From Verrucomicrobia subdivision 3 bacterium UBA693 (GTDB lineage Bacteria; Verrucomicrobiota; Verrucomicrobiia; Limisphaerales; UBA8199), in assembly GCA_002298785.1 (NCBI GenBank), contig DBMR01000040.1, forward strand, positions 93,601 through 157,600: a DNA stretch of 64,000 nt, given 5' to 3'. Numbering within the stretch: position 1 is the first letter of the stretch; the number at the start of each line of letters is the position of its first letter. Below are positions 18,166-27,031 of the stretch, one piece after another. Below the pieces are notes generated by a model, which worked only from the letters and a program-made list of their open reading frames with translations, did no database searches and was not told the origin of the DNA. The translations under genes were made by a program, and so were the position numbers.

Positions 18166-19134
18166 TTAGCACCAGACGCGCGTCCGTTTGGAATTCGGAC
18201 CAGAAACTACGCGCAGGACCCGGCGGGCGAGTTCACTATCCTCGGCGATCTGCCAGTCGAACATCCCGACCAGGATGAAATCCGCGCCACTGTTAAAAGC
18301 GTGCGGGAAAGCGGCCCGGGGCGGTATCGCGCCCGCCGCGAGAATTTTGAAGGCAATCCAGGGTTTGTTCACTTTCGCGAACACCTCCACCACCGCCTGC
18401 GCGTCCTGACACCAGGAATTGTCGTTGGCGCCCACCGCGCTGTTGTCCCCAAGCCGCTGCGCCGTGAAATAATCCCGGGTGTGGAAGGTCTTCTGATAGA
18501 AATCGACTGCCAGTTTGTGCTTTTCGCACTCGACAATCACCGCCAGGTCATGCGCCGCGACTCCGGCAATACGTTTGCGCGCTTTGATGAAGTCCACGCT
18601 GGCCGCAATCTGCTCATACAGACCCCCGCGCACCAGCGTCTCCGCGACATCTCCGGTAAGGTGAATTCCCGTCGCCCCTTCATCCACAGCCCGCTGCAAC
18701 TGGGAAAAACCGCCATCCGCATCCAATCGAACCTGGGCAATCCACTTAATTTTGCCTCCCGCTTTCCAGTGCGCAAAAATCTGGGAATTGTCATCCATGA
18801 CCCACGAATTTACGACATTGATCCCGTTGGCTTCACCAGATTCCAGCGTCTCCCGAATCTTCGCGGGAGTGTTGTAGCGCCGCATCAAGGTCGACACATA
18901 CGGCAGGTCACGCGAATGAGCCCAACCCGCGATCAGATTCCCCCCCATCATCAAACGACTGAATTCCTGCCCCGCAATTTTGCCCATGGGCATGGGCCCG
19001 GCCAACAGCGCTTGCGGCGGCTTGGCCGCTGCGGGAACTTCGTCCGCAGCTTGCGCGCGCAAGCCGAAGGGAATCGCCGCCGATGCCAGTAGGGAAGATT
19101 TCACGAAGCCGCGTCTGGATAAGTGCTTTTCCAT
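18166..19134 (-). CDS. Tat-exported TIM-barrel-like protein of unknown function
   Basis: A 322-residue protein with a clear Tat signal (LSRRGFVKSSLLASAAIPFGLRA). The body starts GQEFSRLMMGGNLIAGWAHSRDL and continues through ETLESGEANGINVVNSW, GKIKWIAQVRLDADGG, ATGIHLTGDVAETLVR and PWIAFKILAAGAIPP, a succession of beta-alpha units consistent with a TIM barrel similar to aldo/keto-reductase-like exported proteins of Verrucomicrobia and Planctomycetes. I see no decisive catalytic motif. It lies 10 bases upstream of the GH38 gene, so the two are translated from one transcript and it may act on the same glycan. Confidence 0.62.
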   Translation of the reverse strand: MEKHLSRRGFVKSSLLASAAIPFGLRAQAADEVPAAAKPPQALLAGPMPMGKIAGQEFSRLMMGGNLIAGWAHSRDLPYVSTLMRRYNTPAKIRETLESGEANGINVVNSWVMDDNSQIFAHWKAGGKIKWIAQVRLDADGGFSQLQRAVDEGATGIHLTGDVAETLVRGGLYEQIAASVDFIKARKRIAGVAAHDLAVIVECEKHKLAVDFYQKTFHTRDYFTAQRLGDNSAVGANDNSWCQDAQAVVEVFAKVNKPWIAFKILAAGAIPPRAAFPHAFNSGADFILVGMFDWQIAEDSELARRVLRVVSGPNSKRTRVWC

Positions 19135-19300
19135 ATTGAACGGGATGCCAGTTTAATTCTCTGTTGTCAAGATCGGCGACAGATTGACGGACATAGGGGC
19201 GCACCGGAAAGCCATGGTTTTATTGATATTACGACTGGGATTTTCGATGCCAGTTTTCCCGGGGTTTGCGATATGATGGGTCCAGAAACGCGGAGTCGAA

Positions 19301-20749
19301 ATGGAACGACAGATACAAATCGACCTGGAAACCTTGCGCACCATCGTTCCGGCCCTGGAAAGGCTGGAAAGCCAATGGCATAACGCCCAGCTTTCGGTCG
19401 CCGCACGCGCGCGCGGTTATTTCACACCTGATGAAGAGGACCGGGTGCGCCAGTTGCTGCTGAGCTACCGGAACTATCGCTTCGCATTGTATGAGATTAT
19501 TTACCGCGGCTATGGATACCCGCAAATCCCGGATCCGGAAGGCCGGCTCATGGTCTTCCTGGTCGCGTTTGGCGCCGCGTTGATCGTTTACGCGAAATCG
19601 CTCAAACTGATCCAGGCTTACGAACGCGAGCCACTGGTGCGTAAGAAGCTTAATGAACCGGAACCACGCTTTGAGCTCGAGCCAGAAGTCTTTGAGGAAC
19701 TGCTGCGGAGCTACAGTTCGCCGGGTAACTACCGCGGGCTGATCAAAGGCGTTTGGTTTTGGCGCGCGAACCGCCGTGGTATCCAAAAGTTGGCGGCCAC
19801 AGCCCCGGAGGACTGGAAATGGCTGCTGGCCCTGATTCGGCACGAGATCCCCGTCGTGCGACGAAGGTTGCTGCACGTGCTGGCTTGCCGCCTCCGCTAT
19901 GACTGGCGCGCGTTCGTTACCACGGTGCTGCGCCCCGTCCGCACCACCCGCTACAGTGTCCGCTCGCAGATCGCCGGCGCATGTTCGCATCTCCGCACCA
20001 CGCTGCATTATGAACCGGCGCTTAAAGGGGACGTGCTCACCAGCCTCCAACCGCACTTGCAGCCCGGCGATGTCCTCTTGATTCGCGCCGAGCAGAAACT
20101 TACTTCCGCGATTCTCCCGGGTTTTTGGGCTCACGCCGCACTCTTTGTGGGAAAAGCGAGCGACCTGGAGCAGCTAGACCTCATGGGCCACCCCATGGTC
20201 GCGAAGCATCGCCATGTGATCACTCAACAGGATGCCGGTCGAGGGTGTGTCATCGAGGCGATCAGTCCGCGGGTTCAGATCAATTCCCTCGAAACGGCCT
20301 TGTACGCGGACCATGTCGCGGTGCTGCGCCCCAGGCTGCCGACGGACGCCCTCAAGGCCTCGCTCATCGAGGCCTTCCATCACGTGGACAAGCCTTACGA
20401 TTTTGAATTTGATTTCAATGTCAGCACCCGGATTGTCTGCACGGAGTTGATCTATCGGAGTTTCCATCATCGCGGCCCGATCGAGTTCGTCCTGATCAAA
20501 CGGCTGGGTCGCTATACTCTCAGCGGCGACGACCTGATGAACCAATGGTTGGATTCCTTAAACGCTCCATACCCGCGGGAGCACGTGGCGTTTGACCTAG
20601 TTCAACTCGCGCTCAAGCGTGACGCGGGCGGCGTGGAATTTCTTGAGCCACCGGCGGCCGTGGTTGCCCTTCAGAAGATTCGCTCGGGATGGAAGCCGGC
20701 GACGCAACCCGAACCTCAGCCAGCCACCACTCAACCGATGAACCCATGA
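19301..20749 (+). CDS. YiiX/YebB-type permuted papain-fold (NlpC/P60-like) hydrolase
   Basis: A 482-residue protein. The N-terminal 230 residues are helical and unrecognised, with a hydrophobic segment near 83-98. The C-terminal part holds the enzyme domain: QPGDVLLIRA near residue 254, His278 in GFWAHAALFVG, GCVIEAISP near 315, and Cys380 in STRIVCTELIYR. The His-before-Cys order is that of the permuted YiiX/YebB branch of NlpC/P60 enzymes. Its TGA overlaps the ATG of the next gene (ATGA at 20746-20749), so the two are translationally coupled. It is the first gene of a four-gene set with lipid-acting enzymes, which suggests a lipid or amide substrate in the envelope rather than peptidoglycan; that is an inference. 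Confidence 0.82.
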   Translation: MERQIQIDLETLRTIVPALERLESQWHNAQLSVAARARGYFTPDEEDRVRQLLLSYRNYRFALYEIIYRGYGYPQIPDPEGRLMVFLVAFGAALIVYAKSLKLIQAYEREPLVRKKLNEPEPRFELEPEVFEELLRSYSSPGNYRGLIKGVWFWRANRRGIQKLAATAPEDWKWLLALIRHEIPVVRRRLLHVLACRLRYDWRAFVTTVLRPVRTTRYSVRSQIAGACSHLRTTLHYEPALKGDVLTSLQPHLQPGDVLLIRAEQKLTSAILPGFWAHAALFVGKASDLEQLDLMGHPMVAKHRHVITQQDAGRGCVIEAISPRVQINSLETALYADHVAVLRPRLPTDALKASLIEAFHHVDKPYDFEFDFNVSTRIVCTELIYRSFHHRGPIEFVLIKRLGRYTLSGDDLMNQWLDSLNAPYPREHVAFDLVQLALKRDAGGVEFLEPPAAVVALQKIRSGWKPATQPEPQPATTQPMNP

Positions 20750-21966
20750 GCAGGGACTATGGGCTTTGGCACCGTCTGGTTTACCGCCTGGTTCCGATTC
20801 TTTACTTCGCTCGGATCACCGTGACTCACCGCGAGCGGTTACCCCGGAACGGGCCGGTATTGTTCCTGGCCCTGCATCGTAATGGCGCGCTCGATGGCCT
20901 GGTTTATTACCAGGCTTTGCGCGGTCCGATCTTCATGATCTCGACGCAACTACGCCGGAACTGGTTTGCCCGTCTTTTCTTTACCGGGATCGCGGTCAAA
21001 CGAACCAAAGACGAGGGCGAGCAGCAAACCAATAATGACGCGCTGCAGGCCTGCACGCAAGTACTGCGGCGCGGCGGCAAACTTTGCATTTTCCCGGAGG
21101 GCACCAGCACGCTCGGGCCAAGGCATCTACCGTTTAAATCCGGCGCCGCATGGCTGGTTATGAACTGCCTGGATCAAGGCGGTACGCCGCCGCAAGTGGT
21201 TCCGGTGGGAATTCACTACCAGTGCCCCTGGGCCTTTCGTGCCAGGGTCGAAGTGGTGGTGGGAACCCCGATCGCGGTAGATCTGCCCGCGAACCTAAGT
21301 GCCCGTGAACGCCTAAGGATCTTAAGGACGCGCATGCAGGCTGGTTTGGAAGCCGTGGGCATCAACGTTCCAACCGCCCAGTATCAGGAAACCATCCAGC
21401 AATTAGCTTATGCCTCCACGCTGGCCACCCCGCGCTCCTACTTCAAATCGCTCAAAGCCCTGGAACGGGAAATGCCAGTGCCGATTCGCCAAGCCGGGGA
21501 AAAGCTTCAACCCGAATTGAACCGGGCCAAACTATGGTATCATCAGGGTGTGCCCCTCTTTCCCATGGGCTCGGCGGGGCTGTATTGCCTGGCCCTGCTG
21601 CTGCTGGCGCCGCTCACGGCCACGGGCATCCTCCTCAACCTGCCGCCTTACCTCGCCGGCTGGTATGCGGGAAGGAAATTCCCCGACGATCGAAACGTCA
21701 TTTCACTCTGGAAATTACTGGTTGGCGCACCAGTGCTCTGCTTGTGGCTCGTGGCCGTGACGGTCTCTTGTCTGGCCCTTGGCAGACCGCTGTGGTTATT
21801 CGCGTACGCGGGCCTGAGCTGGCTCGCACTCGTGATGTATTATCGAGTCAAGAAACTGGCGGTCGCGGTTCACAACGTTTTGGTGTGTCCACACCTGCGA
21901 AAACAGGTTTTGAACTTCAGAGATACCGTGCTGCAAAACCTGCCAGCCGAAGCGGTCGAAGAATAG
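20746..21966 (+). CDS. PlsC-like glycerolipid acyltransferase with C-terminal membrane helices
   Basis: A 406-residue membrane protein. The acyltransferase motifs are LALHRNGALDG near residue 44 (block I, spacing as in the GPAT-like HPNxLLD branch), then RNWFARLFFTGIAVKR, CIFPEGTST near residue 116 (block III) and a proline-rich VVPVGIHYQ (block IV). The last 130 residues contain three or four hydrophobic segments. It should acylate a lysophospholipid or related glycerol lipid. The start at 20746 overlaps the stop of the YiiX-type gene by four bases. The next gene begins 27 bases after its stop. Confidence 0.86.
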   Translation: MSRDYGLWHRLVYRLVPILYFARITVTHRERLPRNGPVLFLALHRNGALDGLVYYQALRGPIFMISTQLRRNWFARLFFTGIAVKRTKDEGEQQTNNDALQACTQVLRRGGKLCIFPEGTSTLGPRHLPFKSGAAWLVMNCLDQGGTPPQVVPVGIHYQCPWAFRARVEVVVGTPIAVDLPANLSARERLRILRTRMQAGLEAVGINVPTAQYQETIQQLAYASTLATPRSYFKSLKALEREMPVPIRQAGEKLQPELNRAKLWYHQGVPLFPMGSAGLYCLALLLLAPLTATGILLNLPPYLAGWYAGRKFPDDRNVISLWKLLVGAPVLCLWLVAVTVSCLALGRPLWLFAYAGLSWLALVMYYRVKKLAVAVHNVLVCPHLRKQVLNFRDTVLQNLPAEAVEE

Positions 21967-21993
21967 GCCGCGACCAACGCAGCCCCAAATTTT

Positions 21994-22914
21994 ATGGATA
22001 CCTCTTCACTCCCAACGGTGCCCGCAGGCCAGACGGTATCCTCGACGGCCACACGGACCTCTGGTGCCTTCCGCCTGCTGCCACATGAGTTCTGCTTTGG
22101 TTTGTTCCTGGCGACAACCTGGATTCGTCTAGTGCTGGTGGAAGGATTCTTCGGCCCAGACACCCTGCTTTACCTGGCCCTGCTCGTATGCAACCTCGCC
22201 GCGATATGGTATCCACGCGCCACCGGCACGGACTGGCGGTGGCGCATCGGGCTGTTGTTCTACCCGGTGGCGATGAACATCGTCTTCCAAAACATGAAGA
22301 CAGCGGTACCAAGGATTCATCCACAATCGCTTGATGCCTGGTTGCACCAGATCGACACTCAAATTATCGGCACAAATCTGAGTGTGCGACTGCAACCCTG
22401 GGTGCATCCCGTGCTGACGGAGCTCTTCAGCCTGTGTTACTTCCTCTTCTTTGTGTACCTGCTCTTCAGCCTGATCTATTACTTCGTGGGAGAAGTGGGT
22501 GTGCTTAAGAAGTTCATCATTGGCCTGTTCACCATCTACGGCATTGGCTTTTTGGGGTACTCGTGGGTCCCAGCCGCCGGTCCTTGCCATGCCATGGCGG
22601 ATCATTTCACCGTTCCGCTCGAGGGCTGGTGGATCACCCGGTTGAACGCGGCTGTTGTGGCGCGGGGCAGCAACGGGGTCGATGTCTTTCCCAGCCTGCA
22701 CTGCGCGATTTCCGCCTTCTTCCTCTTTTTTGATCTTCACCACCGCCCGTGGCGGTTTCGACTCTACGTCGTTCCTTGCGTGGGGCTATGGATTTCGACC
22801 ATTTATTTACGCTATCACTACCTGGTGGACGTGATTTGCGGGTTTGCACTCGCGGCCTTCGCGCTTTGGTTGGCGAACCGACACCGGGACAACAAACCAG
22901 TTCAAACGAATTAA
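21994..22914 (+). CDS. PAP2/AUR1-like membrane phosphatase or phosphotransferase
   Basis: A 306-residue multi-pass protein. The PAP2 motifs are visible as PAAGPCHAM near residue 190, VFPSLHCAISAFF near residue 230 with catalytic His, and YLRYHYLVDVICG near residue 272 with the second His and Asp. The spacing and the long N-terminal membrane region resemble the AUR1/inositol phosphorylceramide synthase branch, which moves phospho-head-groups between lipids, more than simple phosphatidate phosphatases. It lies between the acyltransferase and the dikinase-like gene, with gaps of 27 and 5 bases. Phosphatase versus transferase activity cannot be told from sequence. Confidence 0.84.
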   Translation: MDTSSLPTVPAGQTVSSTATRTSGAFRLLPHEFCFGLFLATTWIRLVLVEGFFGPDTLLYLALLVCNLAAIWYPRATGTDWRWRIGLLFYPVAMNIVFQNMKTAVPRIHPQSLDAWLHQIDTQIIGTNLSVRLQPWVHPVLTELFSLCYFLFFVYLLFSLIYYFVGEVGVLKKFIIGLFTIYGIGFLGYSWVPAAGPCHAMADHFTVPLEGWWITRLNAAVVARGSNGVDVFPSLHCAISAFFLFFDLHHRPWRFRLYVVPCVGLWISTIYLRYHYLVDVICGFALAAFALWLANRHRDNKPVQTN

Positions 22915-22919
22915 AACCT

Positions 22920-25424
22920 ATGAAATACACCTACGGTTTCGAAGAACCACTGGCCACTCGGCTGGAATTGAGCGGGGGCAAAGGCTCAAACCTGGCTCTG
23001 CTGACACAACGCGGTTTTCCAGTCCCGCCCGGCTTTGTCATCAGCGCACAGGCTTACCGCGAATTCATGGCTTCAGCGGAACCGCTCCTCCGCGAGGTGA
23101 AGGATTTCCATTTTGACGATCCCGGAATACTGCGCGCTGAGAGCGATGATTTGCGCCAACAACTCGGTTCGCTCCAACTTCCCGACGAAGTGGTGCAGGA
23201 AGTGCGCGGGCGGCTCGAACAATTCCCGACCGGCCAAGCCTTTTCGGTGCGCTCTTCGTCCACGATGGAAGACCTGGCCGGAGCCGCCTTCGCCGGCCAG
23301 CACGAAACCTACCTGAATTGCTCTGGGCCGGATCGAATTCTGGACCGGATCAAAGCGTGTTTTATGTCACTTTGGTTCGACCGGGCTATTGCATATCGTC
23401 ACCAACAAGGCTTCGACCATGCTTTGGCAGCCATGTCGGTGGTGGTGCAAACCATGGTGCAGTGCGATGTCGCCGGCGTCGGTTTCAGCGTGAACCCAGT
23501 CAATGGCGATCTCAACGAGATCATTCTGGATGCGAATTTTGGGCTGGGAGAATCGGTCGTCAGCGGCGAAGGCGAGGTCGATCATTTTGTGCTCGATAAG
23601 AGTAATCGGGCCGTAAGATCTGCAATTATCGCCCAAAAAACCCGCAAGGTGGTCGGAGTCGCCGGAGGCATTGAAGAAATGCGCCTTACGCCGGAGGAAG
23701 GCGCGAAATCCTGCCTGGGCCCGGCACAACTCACAGCTCTCGCCGCATTGTTGGTCCGGGTCGAGGCCAGTTATCATTTCCCGCAAGACATCGAATGGGG
23801 CTTTGCCAAAGGCGAGTTGTTCCTGCTGCAATCGCGCCCGATCACCACCATCCCTCCTCGCTGGACTCGGGACGAATCCGCCGAACGCTTTCCCAATGTG
23901 ATTACTCCACTGACCTGGGACTTTGTCGAAAGCGGATTCCATCGTTCCTTGAATCATTCGTTCCGGCTCATGGGCTTCCCGCCTTTCAACGGCAAATGGT
24001 TTGCCATGCATGACCATTACATTTACGGCAATCAAAATGCCGTCGAGCTTTATGCCCGCCAAACACCGTTTCTCGTGCGCAACCTCGAGGAGTTACGGGC
24101 GGCGTTGCCAAAGCTGCGTGAAACCTACCGGTGGGTCCAGGAACTGCCGGTGCTCTGGGCGCGCGACCTGGACTACTACCTGATCACGATTGGCCGTTAT
24201 CAGGCGGAACCACTCGCTTCCAAGTCGCTGCGGGAAGTCTGGCAGCACGTGCTGGCGATTAACGAGCATGGTGCCGACTATTTTCTGCCCAACATCGCCA
24301 TTTCCATCACGCACGGCACCCTCTATCGTTTGCTGCATCTCCTGCTGAAATTGTGCCTCGGCCCGGAACCGGCCAATGCGCTGTTCGACCGGTTGATGGC
24401 CTTTTGCGAAACCAAAACCGGAATGATCAACAAGGAGCTGTATGAGTTGGCGCTCCTGGCCCGCGCGATGCCCGCTTTGGAACAACTGCTGCGCGATCGA
24501 CCATCCCGCGAAGTTATCGAGCAAAATCTCCTCGCACCTTTTCCTGAGTTTTCCCAACGGCTGGCGAAATTCCTCCGCGACCACGGGCATCGCGAAGTGG
24601 ATTTTGACGCCTATTCACCCACTTGGCTGGAACTGGCCTGGGTGGTGCTGGATAATATTCGCCTGATCCTGCAATCACCCATGGACCAGCTTCCGGCCGC
24701 GAAGGAACGTGAATTGAAGATTCGCATGCAGCAGGCGGAGCTGGAACTATACCAGAAGCTGCCCCCGGACCTGCATTTCTTCTTCGCAGAAATTCTCCGG
24801 CTGGCCCGGGTTTATACGAGCCTTGACGACTTGGAACATTATCAAACTACCCGGCTGACCCTGCCCTTACGGCGCGGCTTGAAGGAACTCGGCGAGCGTT
24901 TAGCACGACGCGGCATTCTCGCCGAGCCGATGGACGTCTTTTTTGCCCATCAGCAGCAAATCGAACGCGCGATCTCAAATGATACCGACGCCACTTGGAA
25001 AGAATTCTCCGCGCTGGTCCTTCGTCAAAAGCAGGCTTATCTCGCGGATGCAAGACGCACGCCTGATTGGATCCTGGGTTTCGAGGCAGCCACGGATACA
25101 GTCGAGGGCAGTCTTTCCGGACTCCCAGGCAGCCCAGGCATCGCCGAGGGACCAGTGTTTCTGGTGCTCGGACCGGAAGACTTCGCCAAATTCCCAAAGG
25201 GATCGGTGCTCGTCGCCCGTACGACAAACCCCACCTGGACTCCTTTGTTTTACAGTGCTGTAGCGGTGGTTACGGAAAGCGGCGGTCCATTATCACACGG
25301 TGCGGTAACCGCACGAGAAATGAAGCTCCCAGCAGTGATGTCAGTGAAGCAATCCTTGACTCGCCTCAAGAACGGTCAGCGAGTACGGGTGGACGGTGGC
25401 CGAGGCACGGTGGTTCCCCTTTAA
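22920..25424 (+). CDS. PEP-synthase/rifampin-phosphotransferase-like dikinase
   Basis: An 834-residue protein starting at the ATG at 22920, five bases after the PAP2 gene. The N-terminal pyruvate-phosphate-dikinase ATP-grasp domain spans about residues 1-320 (LSGGKGSNLALLTQRGFPVPPGF, FSVRSSSTMEDLAGAAFAGQ, DIEWGFAKGELFLLQSRPI). A helical region of about 410 residues follows, and the swivelling phosphohistidine domain is at the C-terminus with His793 in GGPLSHGAVTARE. This order, ATP domain, middle domain, His domain and no PEP TIM barrel, is that of rifampin phosphotransferase rather than true PEP synthase. It should transfer the beta-phosphate of ATP to an unknown acceptor. Its position in a lipid operon suggests a lipid or head-group acceptor. 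Confidence 0.85.
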   Translation: MKYTYGFEEPLATRLELSGGKGSNLALLTQRGFPVPPGFVISAQAYREFMASAEPLLREVKDFHFDDPGILRAESDDLRQQLGSLQLPDEVVQEVRGRLEQFPTGQAFSVRSSSTMEDLAGAAFAGQHETYLNCSGPDRILDRIKACFMSLWFDRAIAYRHQQGFDHALAAMSVVVQTMVQCDVAGVGFSVNPVNGDLNEIILDANFGLGESVVSGEGEVDHFVLDKSNRAVRSAIIAQKTRKVVGVAGGIEEMRLTPEEGAKSCLGPAQLTALAALLVRVEASYHFPQDIEWGFAKGELFLLQSRPITTIPPRWTRDESAERFPNVITPLTWDFVESGFHRSLNHSFRLMGFPPFNGKWFAMHDHYIYGNQNAVELYARQTPFLVRNLEELRAALPKLRETYRWVQELPVLWARDLDYYLITIGRYQAEPLASKSLREVWQHVLAINEHGADYFLPNIAISITHGTLYRLLHLLLKLCLGPEPANALFDRLMAFCETKTGMINKELYELALLARAMPALEQLLRDRPSREVIEQNLLAPFPEFSQRLAKFLRDHGHREVDFDAYSPTWLELAWVVLDNIRLILQSPMDQLPAAKERELKIRMQQAELELYQKLPPDLHFFFAEILRLARVYTSLDDLEHYQTTRLTLPLRRGLKELGERLARRGILAEPMDVFFAHQQQIERAISNDTDATWKEFSALVLRQKQAYLADARRTPDWILGFEAATDTVEGSLSGLPGSPGIAEGPVFLVLGPEDFAKFPKGSVLVARTTNPTWTPLFYSAVAVVTESGGPLSHGAVTAREMKLPAVMSVKQSLTRLKNGQRVRVDGGRGTVVPL

Positions 25425-25440
25425 CGCGGCTGGTAGAAGG

Positions 25441-26352
25441 TCAATCCCCGGCGGCCATGGTCCACATGCCTCTCGGGGCGGCAATGGTACCTGTACCAAC
25501 GGTCTCGGTGGTGCGGTGCAGACCGACGTGTCCGTCATGGAACAGGTAGTTGAACCGTTGGGAATGCAACCCGTAGCTGATCGACCCGTAAGTATTTCCG
25601 GTGTAGCTGATATTGGGCGTTTTCGTCGTTTGAATGCAGTCCTCCGACACGCCACTGGGCACCGTAGGCCCAGGACCGGCGCAGAATGAAGGCCAATCGT
25701 TCCCGGCCATGTTTCGGCCGTTGGCTAATTCGGCAAGAAGAATCGTGCCGGACGGATCACCGACTTGGGCCACCTTGAAACCGCGAGGTTCCCAATCATA
25801 GGTGGCGGGAGCGGAACCTCGCAAATTATAAAAAATGCCAATCCCCTGCACATTCGCCGAAGGTAAGGGAGCCGTAGCCGTGCTTAGCATGAATCCCGCC
25901 CCAGCCCAGTTCATGGAATACGAGCGCCGCGCAGCATAGGCGTTCAACCAGGACTCTGCTTTGGGAAATTCGATCCGGTCCGCCGGGCATCGAAGGGTCT
26001 TGGGGGTATGCTCCGGCGTGGTAACGCCCATAATGAGTTCCGATTCAGGCGCGGTGCCACCGATGTGGCGATGGATGTAGTCGTCCCAGGTTAATTGGTA
26101 TTGGACATCGCCGGTGGAATACACGGCTGGTGGAAACATCTCCTGGCGATCCGAGGTAAGCATGGCCAACCCCAGTCCGAGTTGTTTCATATTGGACAAG
26201 CACCGCGCACGCTGCGCCCGGGCCTGGGCTCGGCTCAAAGCCGGCAACAGCATGGCCGCCAATATCGCAATGATGGCAATGACCACCAGGAGTTCAATTA
26301 GGGTAAACCCCCGACGCCGTGTCCGTGTAAGCTGTGCGGCGATTCGCATCAT
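25441..26352 (-). CDS. Type II secretion pseudopilin-like protein
   Basis: A 303-residue orphan pseudopilin. The cleavage site lies after Gly15 in RTRRRG/FTLIELLVVIAIIAIL. QRARCLSNMKQLGLGLAMLTSD follows the helix, and the C-terminus has YLFHDGHVGLHR, the usual display motif of this branch. It is transcribed towards the dikinase-like gene and ends 16 bases from that gene's stop. No secretion machinery is adjacent. The central domain of about 200 residues is unlike that of the other two pseudopilins in the window. Confidence 0.88.
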   Translation of the reverse strand: MMRIAAQLTRTRRRGFTLIELLVVIAIIAILAAMLLPALSRAQARAQRARCLSNMKQLGLGLAMLTSDRQEMFPPAVYSTGDVQYQLTWDDYIHRHIGGTAPESELIMGVTTPEHTPKTLRCPADRIEFPKAESWLNAYAARRSYSMNWAGAGFMLSTATAPLPSANVQGIGIFYNLRGSAPATYDWEPRGFKVAQVGDPSGTILLAELANGRNMAGNDWPSFCAGPGPTVPSGVSEDCIQTTKTPNISYTGNTYGSISYGLHSQRFNYLFHDGHVGLHRTTETVGTGTIAAPRGMWTMAAGD

Positions 26353-26493
26353 GCTCAGCGCAGATTACACCCTTTGTGCCCCGAGGTAAATACCCTGCTT
26401 TGGGAGCCTGCATGAGGCTACAAAGCAGCTGCAAAACTGTAATCGCCAGCCAGACTGGTTTATGCGACTTTCAATCCATAACGCAATTCACTT

Positions 26494-26838
26494 ATGAAAC
26501 GAATTCGCAAAGACGAACTTTACGGCAATTTGGGCACTTTTCTCAAAGCCAAGGGTATCGAGCTAAAGGAAGGTAGCTACTCGCAGCGTATCCAAAAGAC
26601 CTGCGGACTGCTCACCGACGCCATCAACCTGAGCGAGTCTGGACTGGAGCGGGCCAAGCAGGAAATCGATCGGAAACTGGAGCAGATGCGCCAGGTTATT
26701 CACGAAAAGACCGCCCCCAAGCAATCGGCGCCACCGGCTGCGGCGAAACCAAAGGCGGCAAAAAAGAAACAGCCCGCGCCCAAGGCCGCCACAAAACCTG
26801 CCCCCGATCGCCCCAGGAATTCTAGGAAAGGCCGATAA
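26494..26838 (+). CDS. Small basic protein with histone H1-like Lys/Ala/Pro tail
   Basis: A 114-residue protein in two parts. Residues 1-70 are helical and charged (MKRIRKDELYGNLGTFLKAK, SYSQRIQKTCGLLTDAINLS, LERAKQEIDRKLEQMRQVIH). Residues 71-114 are a low-complexity tail of Lys, Ala and Pro (AAKPKAAKKKQPAPKAATKP) ending in RNSRKGR. The tail composition is that of histone H1-like bacterial proteins that bind DNA without sequence specificity. I do not recognise the N-terminal part. The ORF is flanked by palindromes on its 3' side and is monocistronic. Confidence 0.65.
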   Translation: MKRIRKDELYGNLGTFLKAKGIELKEGSYSQRIQKTCGLLTDAINLSESGLERAKQEIDRKLEQMRQVIHEKTAPKQSAPPAAAKPKAAKKKQPAPKAATKPAPDRPRNSRKGR

Positions 26839-26851
26839 GGCCATGATCGGG

Positions 26852-26867
26852 AGCGCAAATTTGCGCT
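26852..26867. terminator. 16-bp perfect palindrome after the H1-tail gene
   Basis: AGCGCAAATTTGCGCT starts 14 bases after the stop at 26838. It could form a short hairpin and act as a terminator, but no long T-run follows, so a binding site is equally possible. Confidence 0.35.
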
Positions 26868-26890
26868 TTCCCTCAGATTCGCAACCACGC

Positions 26891-26953
26891 CCGGGAGCAC
26901 CGAAAATGACGTTCAAAGGAGGTGGACGGCGTCTCTAACTTCGGCGCTCCCGG
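26891..26953. repeat. 63-bp element bounded by 14-nt inverted repeats
   Basis: The arms are CCGGGAGCACCGAA (26891-26904) and TTCGGCGCTCCCGG (26940-26953), matching at 13 of 14 positions as inverted repeats around a 35-base centre. It lies in the non-coding gap between two + strand genes. It may be a small non-autonomous repeat element or a transcribed hairpin. I see no second copy in this window. Confidence 0.5.
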
Positions 26954-27031
26954 AGCGAATCCCGGCCTGGATGGCTAAGGGTAGGTTAAAAACTTCTTGG
27001 CAGTCGCACCTCGGGGGGTATTGTTTCGACT

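Noticed and set aside
18067..19092. 341-codon open frame opposite the Tat-exported protein
   Set aside because: It mirrors codons of a gene with a convincing Tat signal and shows no domain of its own.
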